From Chytridium lagenaria (lineage: Eukaryota > Chytridiomycota > Chytridiomycetes > Chytridiales > Chytridiaceae): a stretch of DNA of 64,000 nucleotides. Every line of letters starts with the position of its first letter. The stretch's first letter is position 1. The notes beneath the pieces were generated by a model. It was not told where the DNA came from and did no database searches. It saw only the letters and a program-made list of their open reading frames with translations. A program made the translations under genes and the position numbers. The stretch is taken from contig JAHLKC010000012.1 of the NCBI GenBank assembly GCA_025449115.1, forward strand, positions 1 to 64,000, read 5' to 3'. Positions 1 through 10,992 of the stretch are shown in pieces.

Positions 1-71
1 GCAAAAGGCAATAGATTTCCAAACGCGCCATAAAACCTGTGAAAAAAAAACTAACACCCTCCCTCCCCCAG

Positions 72-2489
72 AAACACCCTCTTCATCCGTCTCTGGGCAA
101 CCATGATCTTCAACACCATGACCTCCAAAACCTTCCCCAAAGACGCGCGCGGCAATCCCGCCTTCAACATGGTACGGATTCCCGGCAAAACCAAGAACCT
201 GAGTGGCGCAACGTTAGGTGGTTTCCAACTTGCCGTCAACAAATTCACGCGCAACGTGAACGCATCGGTGAAGGCTGTGCAGGCGATGATGACGAGAGAG
301 TTTCAGGTGAAAAGGTTGGAGATGACAAAAGTGTGGCCGACTATACCGAGTATATATGGGGGTAGGTTTTTTGGGGTTGGTTGGGTTTAGAATTAAATTT
401 TGGGGTTAAAGATCCAGTGTTTTGTCAGATGGTACCTCAATGTAAGGTTATGGAAACCCTTCAAGTCGCTGCGCGTCCAGCGGCTGCAACGTCACCGAAT
501 TATCTTGCGGCATCGCAGAGGTGTATCTTGCCGTGAATAAGATTTTACGTGACGATATGACTGCATCGCAAGGGTTGAGAGATCTGTGAGTTGGAAATAT
601 GTTCAACAAATCTAACGTATACTATAGTTCGATTTCCGTGGCAAAAGCGTTAGGGGTACCAAGATCCCGCAACACTCACAAGTCCACCAAGTCAGTAACC
701 TTTTATCTTTTTTTATAATATATTAACCCTCTCCTTCAAAGCATTCGTCCACTTCTCCGACCCCGCCGGCATAGTCTTTATGACCATCTCTGGCATCCTC
801 GCCATCGCCAACATTGTTCTTTTCATCGTCATCTTTCTAAACCGTACGAACCGCGTGTTATCAGCGGCATCACCTTTGTTTCTTTTAATGATGGTGGCGG
901 GAACGTTGATAGGTCATGCAGCGATTTACGTGTATACGGGGAGACCGAGTTCTTTGAAATGTGTGCTGCAGCCTTGGTTTGTGGTGGGTGGGTATTCGGT
1001 GACGGTTGCCGCGCTGATTTCGAGGACGTGGAGGATTTATCAGATATTTAGGTATATATTTTGACGTTCGTCGTTTCCGCTTGTATCTGTTTTCCTTCTC
1101 CATTGTTCCGTCGTTTCCACTTATATCCACTTTCCTACTTCATTGCTCCGTTCTTGTTTCCTTATCCGATTCTTGTTTACATTTATTTTCATCTCAATAT
1201 TAATTCATACCGCCTCATTTCAGAAACCCCTACTCCATGATCCAAGTCACCAACCCCGAACTCCTCAAAACCTGGGTCTACCTTACCGCCCTCAACATCT
1301 TCCTCCTCGTTCTATGGACATTTTTCAACGCCCCAGCCCCCGCACTTGTTACCCTAAAAGACGGTCAATTCTGGACATGCCAGAGCCGAAACACCCAAAC
1401 GGATGGATCATGATCGGGCTTTTGTTCACCTACAATGCATTGATGTTGGGTGGGGCCGTGTTTTTGACGAGTAGGACGAGAAGAGTTCAGGGACCTTTTA
1501 ATGAGGCGAGGTATGTAGGGTATGCGGTTTATACGATGGTGTTGGTGGATGTGATTTTGGTAAGTTTATTCACTTCAAATGATTTGCCAAAAATCCTGCA
1601 TAGTTCATCATCGCTCTAGGAAGCCACATTTCAACATGTTTATTCCCATTCACTCAAAATGAATTTTCCAGATCCCTCTCAGTTTCATCGACGCTCTTGG
1701 GGCCACTTTCCAATACGTATTTCGAAGCCTCGCCATCGAACTCTCCTGTCTCGCCATCACCTATCACCTTTTGTGCCCAAGATCATGGCGCTTCTTTTCA
1801 ACAGAGTGGACAGGTCCCACATCAGCCATTCCGTGATCAAGACACAGTCGTTTCCAGCATGTCAGATTGAAAGTATGGAGAGCGCGAGAACGACGGGAAA
1901 GACGCATGGAGGGTCGGCGAGAGTGTTACCGCCAGGGGTGAAAGCTGGGGCGAATGAGAATGGATACACGCAGGTGATGTGTTTGTTTTTTCCCGTGTTT
2001 TTTTATGTTTTGGAATGTAGGGGAGGTGTTGATGGTTGTTTTTTTTGGGTAGGTGTCGATGGAGATATTTGTGCGCGGTGGGCGACTATGCGATGGATGC
2101 TGGGATTCACGTCATGGAAAGCAGTTCGAATCTCCATCATCCCAGCATCCAAACTCATGTTTCTCTATTTCCCACAAAACGACGGCTCATCACATGCAGT
2201 AAGCGTTCAACTTTCTATTTTCCCCTACACATAACCCCTTCTCCCCCCCCCCCGCCCACGCCCGCCAGCCTGAAAAAGACGATCTCGGACTCGCGATTCA
2301 AGTACGCAGCGTCATGATAGAGGATTGATGAAGAAGGATGAGTTTTTGTTTGACGTGACGGTCAATGGAGTGTTTTATCAGTTTCAGGTGGGGTGTGAGG
2401 AACGGAAAAGGTTTTGGATGGATGTGCTGGCATCACTTGATCCGAGCTTAAAGGGGAGTAGAGTGTGTATAGTAAGTGGTGGGATGTAA
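72..2489 (+). CDS. SBP-7TM class C receptor-like protein, copy 1 (5' partial)
   Basis: Putative plasma-membrane receptor; the window opens inside an intron, so the signal peptide and first half of the sugar-binding domain lie outside. Visible exons are about 72-361, 412-585, 631-690, 742-1052, 1226-1560, 1673-1974, 2053-2199 and 2271-2489. The first two encode the end of the SBP ectodomain, including the LGGFQLAVNKFTR region shared with the other copies. Exon 742-1052 encodes helices 1-3 with the class C/GABA-B-type segment KCVLQPW...SRTWRIYQIF. Later exons carry helices 4-7, including the FWTCQSRN extracellular loop whose Cys likely pairs with the helix 3 Cys. The tail ends in the PH-like pattern NGVFYQFQV...FWMDVL. 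At least five one-base shifts interrupt the frame (near 528, 653, 1397, 1777, 2322), mostly next to short runs. It is either a damaged copy or, more likely, an intact gene with sequence errors. Ligand is unknown; sugar is inferred from the family. Confidence 0.8.
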
Positions 2490-2684
2490 ATAATAATTGG
2501 TTGGGAGGCTGTAGGTTAATAAATGTTGATTCAGTAGTTCATCCAAATCCTTTTTGCTGTTTGTCTTTGTTAAATAACACATAGCCACCACACAGCGTGC
2601 ATTGACTATAGTCTTTATGGTATCGAGAACAGTTAAAAAAATCACATAAAGATGATCATCTCCGTGATGATGGATCACATCTAA

Positions 2685-2925
2685 ACTTATTTCCCTCTAC
2701 TCCCTTTCTCGTTGTCGCAATCATCGCCATCCCCACAATCCTCAAAGCCTTTGACCCACCTGAATCCAATAAAACACCCCATCAACCGACGCCCAGACTT
2801 ATTTCCCTCTACTCCCTTTACTCGTCGTCGCAATCACCGCCATCCCCACAATCACATCCATCCAAAACCCCCTCAAAGCCTTTGACCCCACCTGAATCTG
2901 ATAAAACACCCCATTGACCGACGCC
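2685..2925. repeat. imperfect tandem duplication of a receptor gene 3' end
   Basis: Two adjacent units, 2685-2793 and 2797-2925, match almost base for base. The first lacks about 20 bases present in the second. On the minus strand each encodes the last strand and helix of the receptor's PH-like tail and ends in the same GGGAAATAAG context, so the terminal exon of the minus-strand receptor was copied once more downstream of itself. Neither unit is in frame with the receptor as read. Confidence 0.85.
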
Positions 2926-2982
2926 TCCACACAAACTCCTCATTCCGTGCCTCAACCTCATCAAACACAATCGTCCGAACCT

Positions 2983-5900
2983 CTACCGCGACACCAAGGT
3001 CTTCTTGTCGGGTTGCTGTGTTTCAATGCATCAGTATAAGAGGGGTGGAGGGATGGCTTAACTGTATGACGTGGGTTGCTTTGAGGCGTGAAGAGAAACA
3101 TGATGCGCATGGTGGGGATGATGACTAGCCGAGCGGACCGCCATGATATGAATCCTATACACCATTTCGCGGTCGACCAGCGAACGCAAACATCTCCATG
3201 AAGAATCTACCCATCATCAGAACGTCGTGTTACAATAATAAACGCACGCACCGTATGATTCTTTTCTTGCACAGTTTCCCTGATCCCAACTGGAAGTCTA
3301 CTTGCAGCAACAACAGAACTCTGTCGTTCAACCCCAAACATCACGGAATCAAGTTGAGAATGAGGTGAATTCTCATGGTACTGGATGACTTGCATTTCAT
3401 CGACATCCGAATTCCATAAGAGCGCCATCAGCTTTGGCATAAACAAGTGATACGCGATCGCAAGACACGACAACTCGATCGCAAGGCATCGAAAAATATA
3501 CTGAAACATCACTCCAACCGCATCTACAAAACTCAGCGGAACCTTTTGAAAAGAATCAGCGAGGGATTCACGTAGAACCTTACCAGAATAACATCGACAA
3601 ACACCATGGTGTACACTGCGTACATGATAAATCTTGTTTCGTTGAATGGACCCTGCACTTTCTTTGTTTTTGAGGTGAGGAAGACGGCGGCTCCCAATAT
3701 CATGGCATTGTATGCAAACAAGATACCAATGATAATCCAGCCCGTTTGATCATGTCGGGTTTGACACGTCCAGAAATGCGTATCCTTTAAAAGAACAATG
3801 GAAGGCTGTTGAGGCGTGAAGAACGTCCATAGAAGAAGAAGAAACACGTTCAACGCGTTCAAGTAACCGCAGGATTTGAGGAGTTCCATGTTGTTGAGGG
3901 GGGTTAACGAGAAGGTGTTTCTGACGTATTGTTAGAAAAGACATTGACGGGGATTCAACCTGAACGTTTGATAGATCCGCCATGTCCGTGATACCAACGC
4001 AGAGAGGGTGATGGAATACCCTCCCACAACAAGCCATGGTTGAAGTATACATTTAAGGTTCGTCGGCATCCCCGTGTACACGAAAATAGCGGCATGTCCC
4101 AGAAATGTCCCTGATACCATCATAAGGAGGAAAATGGGTGACGCGGCGGAAAATGCGCGGTGTGTTCGGAAGAGGAGGATGAGGATGAAGAGAATGATGG
4201 TGAGGAACATGTTGAGACTGGCGATGGTCATGAAAGCGATGGCAGCGGGTTTGGACCAGTCGACGAATTCTGTGGAGAACGTTAATTGGGATTGCGGTGG
4301 GAGACGAACCTGGGGGTCCAAGGAGGGATGATGGATCTTGATATCTTCCCAGTGTTTTTGCAATGGCGATTGATCTTTTTGTAGTATCGAAAATAAAAAG
4401 ACCTTTCGCCTATTTGCACATTGCTACCAAAGAAAAAAACTTACAATTCCCGTATGCCTTCTTCTGCAGACGCATCTCCTCTGAGTATCCTGTTCACCCT
4501 AATATATATCTCCTGTGATCCAGCCAGATATTTTGGAGACATGGCAGCGGAAGGCCGTGCCGCAACCTGCAAAGTCTCCAATACTTTACATTCTGGGCGT
4601 AAAGCACAAAACGCAGGATCTATAAAAAAAAAAAGAATTCAATCGTTTTTCAAGGTAAACCCCGAACCTTTAAAAATCGCTGGAATGGTAGGCATAACCC
4701 CCACAGTGTTTAACCTCTGCATTTGAAACTCGGGTGTCATCATTGCCTGAATCGCCTTTATGGACGCATTGACATCTCGCGTGAATTTATTGACGGCAAG
4801 TTGAAATCCACCCAACGTTGCCGCGCTCATGTTTCGATGTTTCCCAGGAAGTCTTGTGACGCCAAACGCAGACTGTCCGAACGCGTTTTTAGGAAACGTG
4901 GTTGAATTTCTTGTTCTCAAACCAAGTCCTGTCCAATGACGGAGAAAGAGCGCGTTTCTGATGATTCATGTTTAATATCGGGAATGGGGTGGAGGTTTAA
5001 TTTTACCCGGCATCCATGCGTTTCGGTTTGGGGTTCGGTGAACGTTAGACTGGCGAGAGGTGAGTAGGCTTTTGAAGGGGAAAGCCAGGATTGCATTTTG
5101 CGTATAATGTCGACGGCGTTGCGGTTGTTGACGGTGATGGATAGGTTGTATTGGTCAACCACGTATCCTCCGTCATTTGATGCGATCCATTCGACAAAGT
5201 TGCAAGTCAGCCCCTCGTAAGCTTTTTAAATTCAGATATTTTATTCTTGACGTATTTACCATTGAGTTGTCCCACATAACCAGAAAAGGAGGGATTCGTT
5301 GCCTTTTCGAATGGCACAATCTTTTCCATGATTTGCTCCATTTCGTCCCATGTTTCAGGGGGCTGGGAGATGTTGTATTTCTCCAGCAAGTCTGTTCGAT
5401 AATACAAGATTCCATAGTCTGCGTAGAACGGTACAGCAACTTTAAGAATCGAAATAAGAAAAGCAGGTCAGCAAATTCAGATGAAACAAGAGAGAATAGA
5501 TGCACTGACCCTGCTTTCCTTGTATATTGTTGGCATTGTATATCCCAGGGTTATGAATCGCCTTTAAGGAATCCGGTATATACGGCGCGAGATCCAAAAA
5601 CTTTTCACCCAAATCACCCGGCCACACCACATCGATTTGATAAATATCATATTCCGAGCTATTGTAACGTAGCAGTGACTTTAGGAACCCCGAATAATCC
5701 GTGACTTGAGTTGTTGGAACAATGTCAATGATGAGATCAATGTCAAAGTTGAGCTTTAACGACTGCACTGCGATGTTGTATGAAGACATGTCCAGCGCTG
5801 GATTCTTGTAATCGCGCGGAAAGGCAAGCATCTTGACGGTGCCTCTGAAAGAAGAATTAGAAACACTCCAATGGCATGAAAGAGAGGGAAGGTGAGGGAA

Positions 5901-5983
5901 ACAAACCCTTTCCCGGCTTTGCGAGCGGAACACCACAACCATGTCGAAAGGAGGCTACTCAAAACGCTCCTCAACGACGGCAT
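2983..5983 (-). CDS. SBP-7TM class C receptor-like protein, copy 2
   Basis: Complete copy of the receptor family with twelve exons: 5983-5907 (signal peptide, MPSLRSVLSSLL...), 5844-5511, 5439-5260, 5221-5007, 4957-4668, 4619-4445, 4374-4310, 4269-3960, 3920-3584, 3542-3252, 3206-3063 and 3015-2983. Exons 2-6 form an ABC-transporter-type solute-binding domain with motifs YDIYQIDVVWPGD, YADYGILYYRTDLLEKY and AYEGLTCNFVEW. Exons 8-10 give seven helices with the helix 3 Cys (KCILQPW) and the loop 2 Cys (FWTCQ). Exon 11 starts the cytoplasmic PH-like region (GDVCVRWSTAKWCIGF). Relative to copy 3, one base is missing just after 3015, so the frame stops at 2983-2985. A second missing base follows downstream, so the final strands and helix of the PH-like domain are lost as read. 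The downstream exon sequence is still recognisable and is tandemly duplicated. Truncation by sequencing error remains possible. Confidence 0.85.
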
Positions 5984-7258
5984 GTTTTAAAGCGTATCAC
6001 TATTAATCACATCTGCAGATCAGTGGTCGGCTCCAAAGGACTTTTGCATCAGGAATTACTAGCTTGATTTTTAATGTCGGGGATTTTCAGCTTGCAGTGG
6101 TAAATCTTTATATATCCAAAATAGGGAGTGATGAGCAGATTGCAAGTAGATGGTACTGGATCATATGGATAATAATATTATGGGTGCCATGGAGAGTTTA
6201 TTATGATCATTATTAAATACTAGGTATGTATGAATTAGAATTTAACTTATTAATTATTTAATACTATAATATACTGAATGAGAATGTGTAGTGCTAATGA
6301 GACTATATATTGAGAATTAAAGTGTATGATTGGTCACAGATAATAAAGGCAAAAGAGCTATATGGTTACACCAATGATGCAATTTCAATTATTAATATAA
6401 TCACATGCATGTTGATGATCATATGAATATGTAGACGATACGACTATGATACTGTTGATTATTACCTAATACATAATAGATAATAAATGGTAGATATAGA
6501 TAAATAGATACATGCATACATGCATAATTGCATAAGACATATGAATATGCTTGATTATTTAAGATATATCAGACTTTAAGATATTATTATATCCCGGTAT
6601 AATTATACACAGCTTCATGCATGCATATATGTATATATATCTCAAGAACTAATACATAAATAACATGGAAAAAGTTTTTTATATTTCATTTTCATTTGCG
6701 TGTTTATTTATTTTCATTGATATGTACATACATACTATCCATGGAATATGATTGAATAAATATAATACATAAAGAGATATCTCATCTATTATTATATAAA
6801 TTAAGTTAATATTTATTACATATGTATAAAGAAAGAAATACTCTACATATCTATCTATATAATAGGAGGTACTAATGACGAACGAGCTGATGTTGATTAA
6901 CATGGCATCATTCCTATCACCCCTTTTATTCATTCACATATGCATTTATAAAGCCAATCAAAAGCATCTCTTTCATATCGGACTTTAAAATTACATCTAT
7001 ATCTATTATATTCTCTATTCTCTATTAGTGATTATCTATCTTACGAATTGTCAATAGGAAATCCGAATGGCGACATCATCAAGGTTACACTAATTGCGAG
7101 CTTTTTATTATTATTTAATTCAAATAATTCAATTAATAACCATAATAAACACATTATTAATATTCAAACCATCCATCCATCCATACCATCCACCTACAAC
7201 AACCCTGATTGAATTGATTGATATCCTTTTACTTCTTCTATACATACATACATTCATC
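5984..7258. other. gene-free AT-rich island
   Basis: No credible gene is seen here. From about 6070 to 7090 composition falls to roughly a quarter G+C by eye, against about half in the surrounding genes. There are many ATG/CAT-rich alternations such as TGCATGCATATATGTATATATAT near 6615-6640. The outer ends hold the divergent promoters of the minus-strand receptor and the plus-strand transporter; short pyrimidine-rich and CATC/CCAT repeats at 7160-7258 are probably the transporter leader. The only open frame (6679-6933, minus) has the composition of random AT-rich DNA. Confidence 0.6.
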
Positions 7259-9751
7259 ATGCCTGCTCCTATCTGGCAGACAGCCGTTGTGCTGGTCAGT
7301 CTCTCCACCTCATTGCTGTAAGTTCATATCCTCCATTCACCTTTCAAAAACATCTTTCTTTTTCAACAAAACTCACCATACCTCCTCTTTTTCACCTATT
7401 CTTACAAATAGTGTCATGGCCCTTGACTGGGGACCCGTCGATTTCACCCTCCTCCTCACCACCTTTCTCTTTGTCCCCATGGGCATCATCAAGCTCAGTG
7501 AAGCTACCGCTGGTTTTGCAAACGAAGGAATGTTGACTGTCATGGTTCTCTTTGCCGTCGCTGCTGGCATTGAAAAGACGGGTTGTCTTGAAGTTGTGAG
7601 GCACTTTTTGACATTTGGCTTGAAAAAGAGGTTGCAAGCTGCTGCAGATGCTCATGACCAGGATGTTGAAAAGGCAGAAAAGGATGGGAAGAAGAAACCA
7701 GCCGTTCCTCTCGCTAGCATTCTCTACCGTCTTATAGGTAAGCCTTTTTTTGTTTTCATTTTTGTGAGTATTTTTCCCTCTTGTCTTTCCTTTTCTAACA
7801 TCATCATTATAGTACCCCTCGGTGTTCTCTCTGCCTTCCTGAACAACACTCCTATCGTGGCCATGTTTATCCCCATCCTTCAGGATTTCTCAAAGAGAAC
7901 CGGAATCTCGCCCAGCAAGCTCATGCTTCCCCTTTCTTACGGTGTCATTCTCGGTGGAACCTGCACCCTCATCGGCACCAGTACCAACCTTGTCGCCTTT
8001 TCACTTGCCGAAAAGGCCCGTCCCAAGGAAATCAACAGTAGCACGTTCGGTCTTTTCACTATCGCAGTTGTCGGTCTCCCAGTCTTTCTCGGCGGTATCC
8101 TCTACACAACCTTCTTGGCACAGTACCTCATTCCAGAACGTATCCCCGCCGCGGAATCCTTCAACAACCCCAGAGACTACATTATTGTCGCAAAGGTGCT
8201 CAAGGACTCTGCTATTGACGGCAAGAGCATCAAAAGGCAAGTTGAGAAACCTCAAAGGTCTTTTCCTCTCTCAGATCATTCGTCCTGACGATGCAGACAC
8301 CCAGAGCATTTCCGATATTAGACCCTCGGATTCAAGGGAGACTCTTAAGGACGTTAAAATCGAGGAGACCCCAAGGACGTCAAGGTCATTGACATTGCTG
8401 AAGACATTAAAGGCACCTCTTCTGAATCCGGCTCCGACGTTCCCGGACACACCATCATCTCTGCCCCCGGTCCAGAAACCGTCCTCCGCGGTGGTGATCA
8501 TCTCTGGTTTGCCGGACGCGTTGATTTCATTGAAAACCTCCGCAACATCCCCGGTCTCGTCATCATTGAAGACAAGGACGCTCATATTGATTTCCGGAAC
8601 CTCAAAGCCAACAACACCCTCTTTGAAGCCGTCGTTGGGTCCCGTTCTCCCCTCGTCAACAAATCATCCGTGACTCCAACTTTCGCACCTCCCACAACGC
8701 TGCCGTCATTGCCGTTCACCGCGATGGTGAACTCGTCTCACCACCCGATAACAAGGGTCTCGGTCAAATCATTTTGAAATCGGTGACGTTCTCCTCCTCG
8801 TTGGATCCCCAGCGTTCCAAAAGGACGTTGAAAAAGCCGCCCGAACATCCGGTCTCGTCATTTCCGAAAACGGACTCGCCGGATCCGCTACCAGCGGCTA
8901 CGATTTCGCTCTTATCCGTCAACTCAAAAGATCCAACCCCCTCGTATCATTTACCGAGCCATCCTTGCTGCCGTGTTGGCGATGACGGCGATCATGCTTG
9001 CCACGTTTAATGTGATGTCGTTGTTGACGGCGATGGTGTTTGCGGCTGCTTTGATGATTGTTGCGGGATGTTTGACGGCGGATGAGGCGAGGAATGCTTT
9101 GAGTTGGGAGGTGTTGTTGACGGTGGCTATCTCGTTTGGGTTGGGAGTGCCATGCAGAATTCGGGAGCTGCAGAGCTTATTGCGAATGGACTTGTGAAGG
9201 CTGCGGAACCTACTGGAAGAATTGGCCTCATGGTGAGTTTTTTTTTCACTCTTCATCATCCCTTCCCCCCACGTGCCCAACCAACTCTGTGCCCCATGCA
9301 TACTTTCCTACAACATTAAATTAACCCTTTGTTTTCATAGACTGCTCTCTACTTTGTCACCGTCATCCTCAACGCCATCCTCACCAACAACGCCGCCGTC
9401 GCCGTCCTCTTCCCGATCGTCGACGCCGCCTGCAAATCCAAAGGCTACGAATTCACCCCCTTCCTCATTGTCCTCATGCTAGCAGGTTCAGCCGATTTCT
9501 CCACCCCCATTGGCTACCAATGCAATCTGATGGTGTACGCGCCCGGTGGATACAAGTTTAGGGATTACCTTGTCTTTGGGATTCCGTTGCAGTTGATTAC
9601 GGGGTTTATTACGATTGCGGTGGCGGCGAATTTGGCGTTGTGGTGGGTTTGGGCGCTTGTGTTGGGAGTGGCGAATGTGGTGGTGGTGGTGGGGATTGAG
9701 GGGTTGGGGGTGAGGGTTTTGGGGGCTTTGAAGAAGAAGGAGACGGCTTGA
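7259..9751 (+). CDS. SLC13/DASS-family anion symporter with RCK_C (TrkA-C)-like insert
   Basis: Polytopic membrane transporter of the divalent-anion/Na+ symporter family; substrate (sulfate, dicarboxylate or other anion) cannot be told from sequence. Exons are 7259-7317, 7412-7737, 7813-9232 and 9341-9751. The N-terminal half carries the family motif around FLNNTPIVAMFIPILQ and GGTCTLIGTSTNLV; the C-terminal half carries the matching ILTNNAAVAVLFPI and GSADFSTPIGYQCN. This inverted-repeat pair (xNNxP/xNNAA plus xSTN/xTPxG) is diagnostic. Between them, about 8230-8950 reads as soluble segments with GGDHLWFAGR and SGDVLLLVGS, resembling TrkA-C/RCK_C regulatory domains of bacterial relatives. 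The helix-rich second half begins near 8955. Several one-base shifts fall in the insert (near 8235, 8375, 8670, 8780, 9150); helices elsewhere read through. The first exon (MPAPIWQTAVVLVSLS) is a short hydrophobic N-terminus. Confidence 0.82.
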
Positions 9752-10042
9752 AATATCAACCCCCGTCTCGCTCTTTTTTCTCTCTACATACTCCCCCCTC
9801 CCGAGGTTTCCTTTTTTTTTGTGGGCGGAATTGCGACGAATGTTTTCTGCCTCTTTAAAAACTCCTCGTTTTCTTTTTTTTTTTTTTATCCCCATTACCC
9901 CATGTTTATATATCCCTAACGACTTCTTATGTTGTAACCCCTGCGTCCAATTGGAACGATGATATCTTTTAAAATCTCTAGTATAAATAAGGAAAAGAAA
10001 AAGAAATGCGTTTTTGTTGAGTATGAAAAGGTTTATAATTCT

Positions 10043-10088
10043 GTATACTTGTCACTTGTGGACTTGTATACTTGTCACTTGTGGACTT
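10043..10088. repeat. 23-bp direct repeat, two perfect copies
   Basis: The unit GTATACTTGTCACTTGTGG plus ACTT occurs at 10043-10065 and again immediately at 10066-10088 without a mismatch. It lies in the gap between the transporter stop and the next gene; no function is apparent. Confidence 0.9.
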
Positions 10089-10217
10089 GAAGTTGAGTTC
10101 TGTACGGTATGAAGGACGCTATGGTGTTGTTGACGCTTGTTACCATTAAGTCAATTAGCTGTACTAAAAGCGTTGATTGGCTGTATCAAAAATACCACGA
10201 AATTTCATCAAGAAACC

Positions 10218-10689
10218 ATGCATCCATCACCCTCCCTCATCGCTCTCCTCACCCTCCTCATCCACACCGTCCTCGCCTCAAAACCCGTAAACCACCTCCC
10301 TCCCAAACACCCACTAACATTCCCCAGGATCTCGGCACCTGCACCCCCTCCGACACCCATCTCATCATCGGCTCCCTCGACGCCACCCGTCCCACGATCC
10401 TCCTCGGAGGTCCCTCCAACCCCACCCTCCGCTCCCCCTCCCTGATCTTCAGCATCATCACCACGTTCCTCTGCGATCGGTTGGAAAAGGAGTGTGGGGC
10501 TCCAATGGAGACGGTGAGGGTGTGTCGGCTTGCGATGAGACAGCCTTTGTTTATGGAGAATGCGAGGGGGGGGTGTTGAAGGGGGAGAGGAGACGGGCGT
10601 GTGGGAGGGCGGTGGATGAATTTAATCGTGCTTTGGGGGTTGTGACGAGGTTTGAGGAGGAGGTGATGGTTGGACATGAGGAGTTGTGA
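10218..10689 (+). CDS. small secreted cysteine-containing protein
   Basis: A predicted secreted protein of unknown function. ATG at 10218 opens a clear signal peptide (MHPSPSLIALLTLLIHTVLA). A 41-bp intron, GTAAAC...CTAAC...CCCCAG, removes 10287-10327 and joins in frame to DLGTCTPSDTHLIIGSL. About five to six Cys follow (GTC, FLCDR, KECG, SACDE, GECEG, RACGR), which suggests a compact disulfide-bonded fold, and the protein ends in an acidic helix-like stretch (FNRALGVVTRFEEE). One base appears to be missing in the GGGG run near 10496; on the corrected path the reading continues to the stop at 10687-10689. I do not recognise the family. The 3' half is repeated in degraded form just downstream. 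It could be an elicitor-like or enzyme-inhibitor-like small protein, but nothing in the sequence decides this. Confidence 0.55.
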
Positions 10690-10870
10690 GTGTTGTCATG
10701 TTTTTTGTGGAGGGGGGGGGTTTGATGGAGGGTGAGAGTGTCGAGTTGCGATGACAGCCGGGGTTTATGGAGAATGCGAGGGGGGGGGGTATGTTGAAGG
10801 GAGGGATGAGACGGGCGTCGATGAATTTAATCGAGCGGTAGGGGCTGTGACGATTCTTGAGGAGGGTGGC
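10513..10870. repeat. partial tandem duplication of the secreted-protein gene 3' end
   Basis: About 10513-10665 (3' half of the small secreted gene) is repeated at about 10731-10870 with substitutions and small deletions. Both contain GTTTATGGAGAATGCGAGG, GAGACGGGCG and GATGAATTTAATCG in the same order. The second copy has no start or signal peptide and is not a gene on its own. Confidence 0.8.
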
Positions 10871-10992
10871 ATGAAGAATTGTGACTTAAAACGGGGTTGT
10901 TCCCCTCTAATAATACCCATATTCACACAGTACTTTTAATCAAATGTTATAGGGTATGCAAACAAAAGGGTATATTATCAACAACGACACAC

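Noticed and set aside
6679..6933. 84-residue hydrophobic open frame in the AT-rich island
   Set aside because: Ile/Tyr/Asn-rich composition is what AT-rich random DNA encodes.
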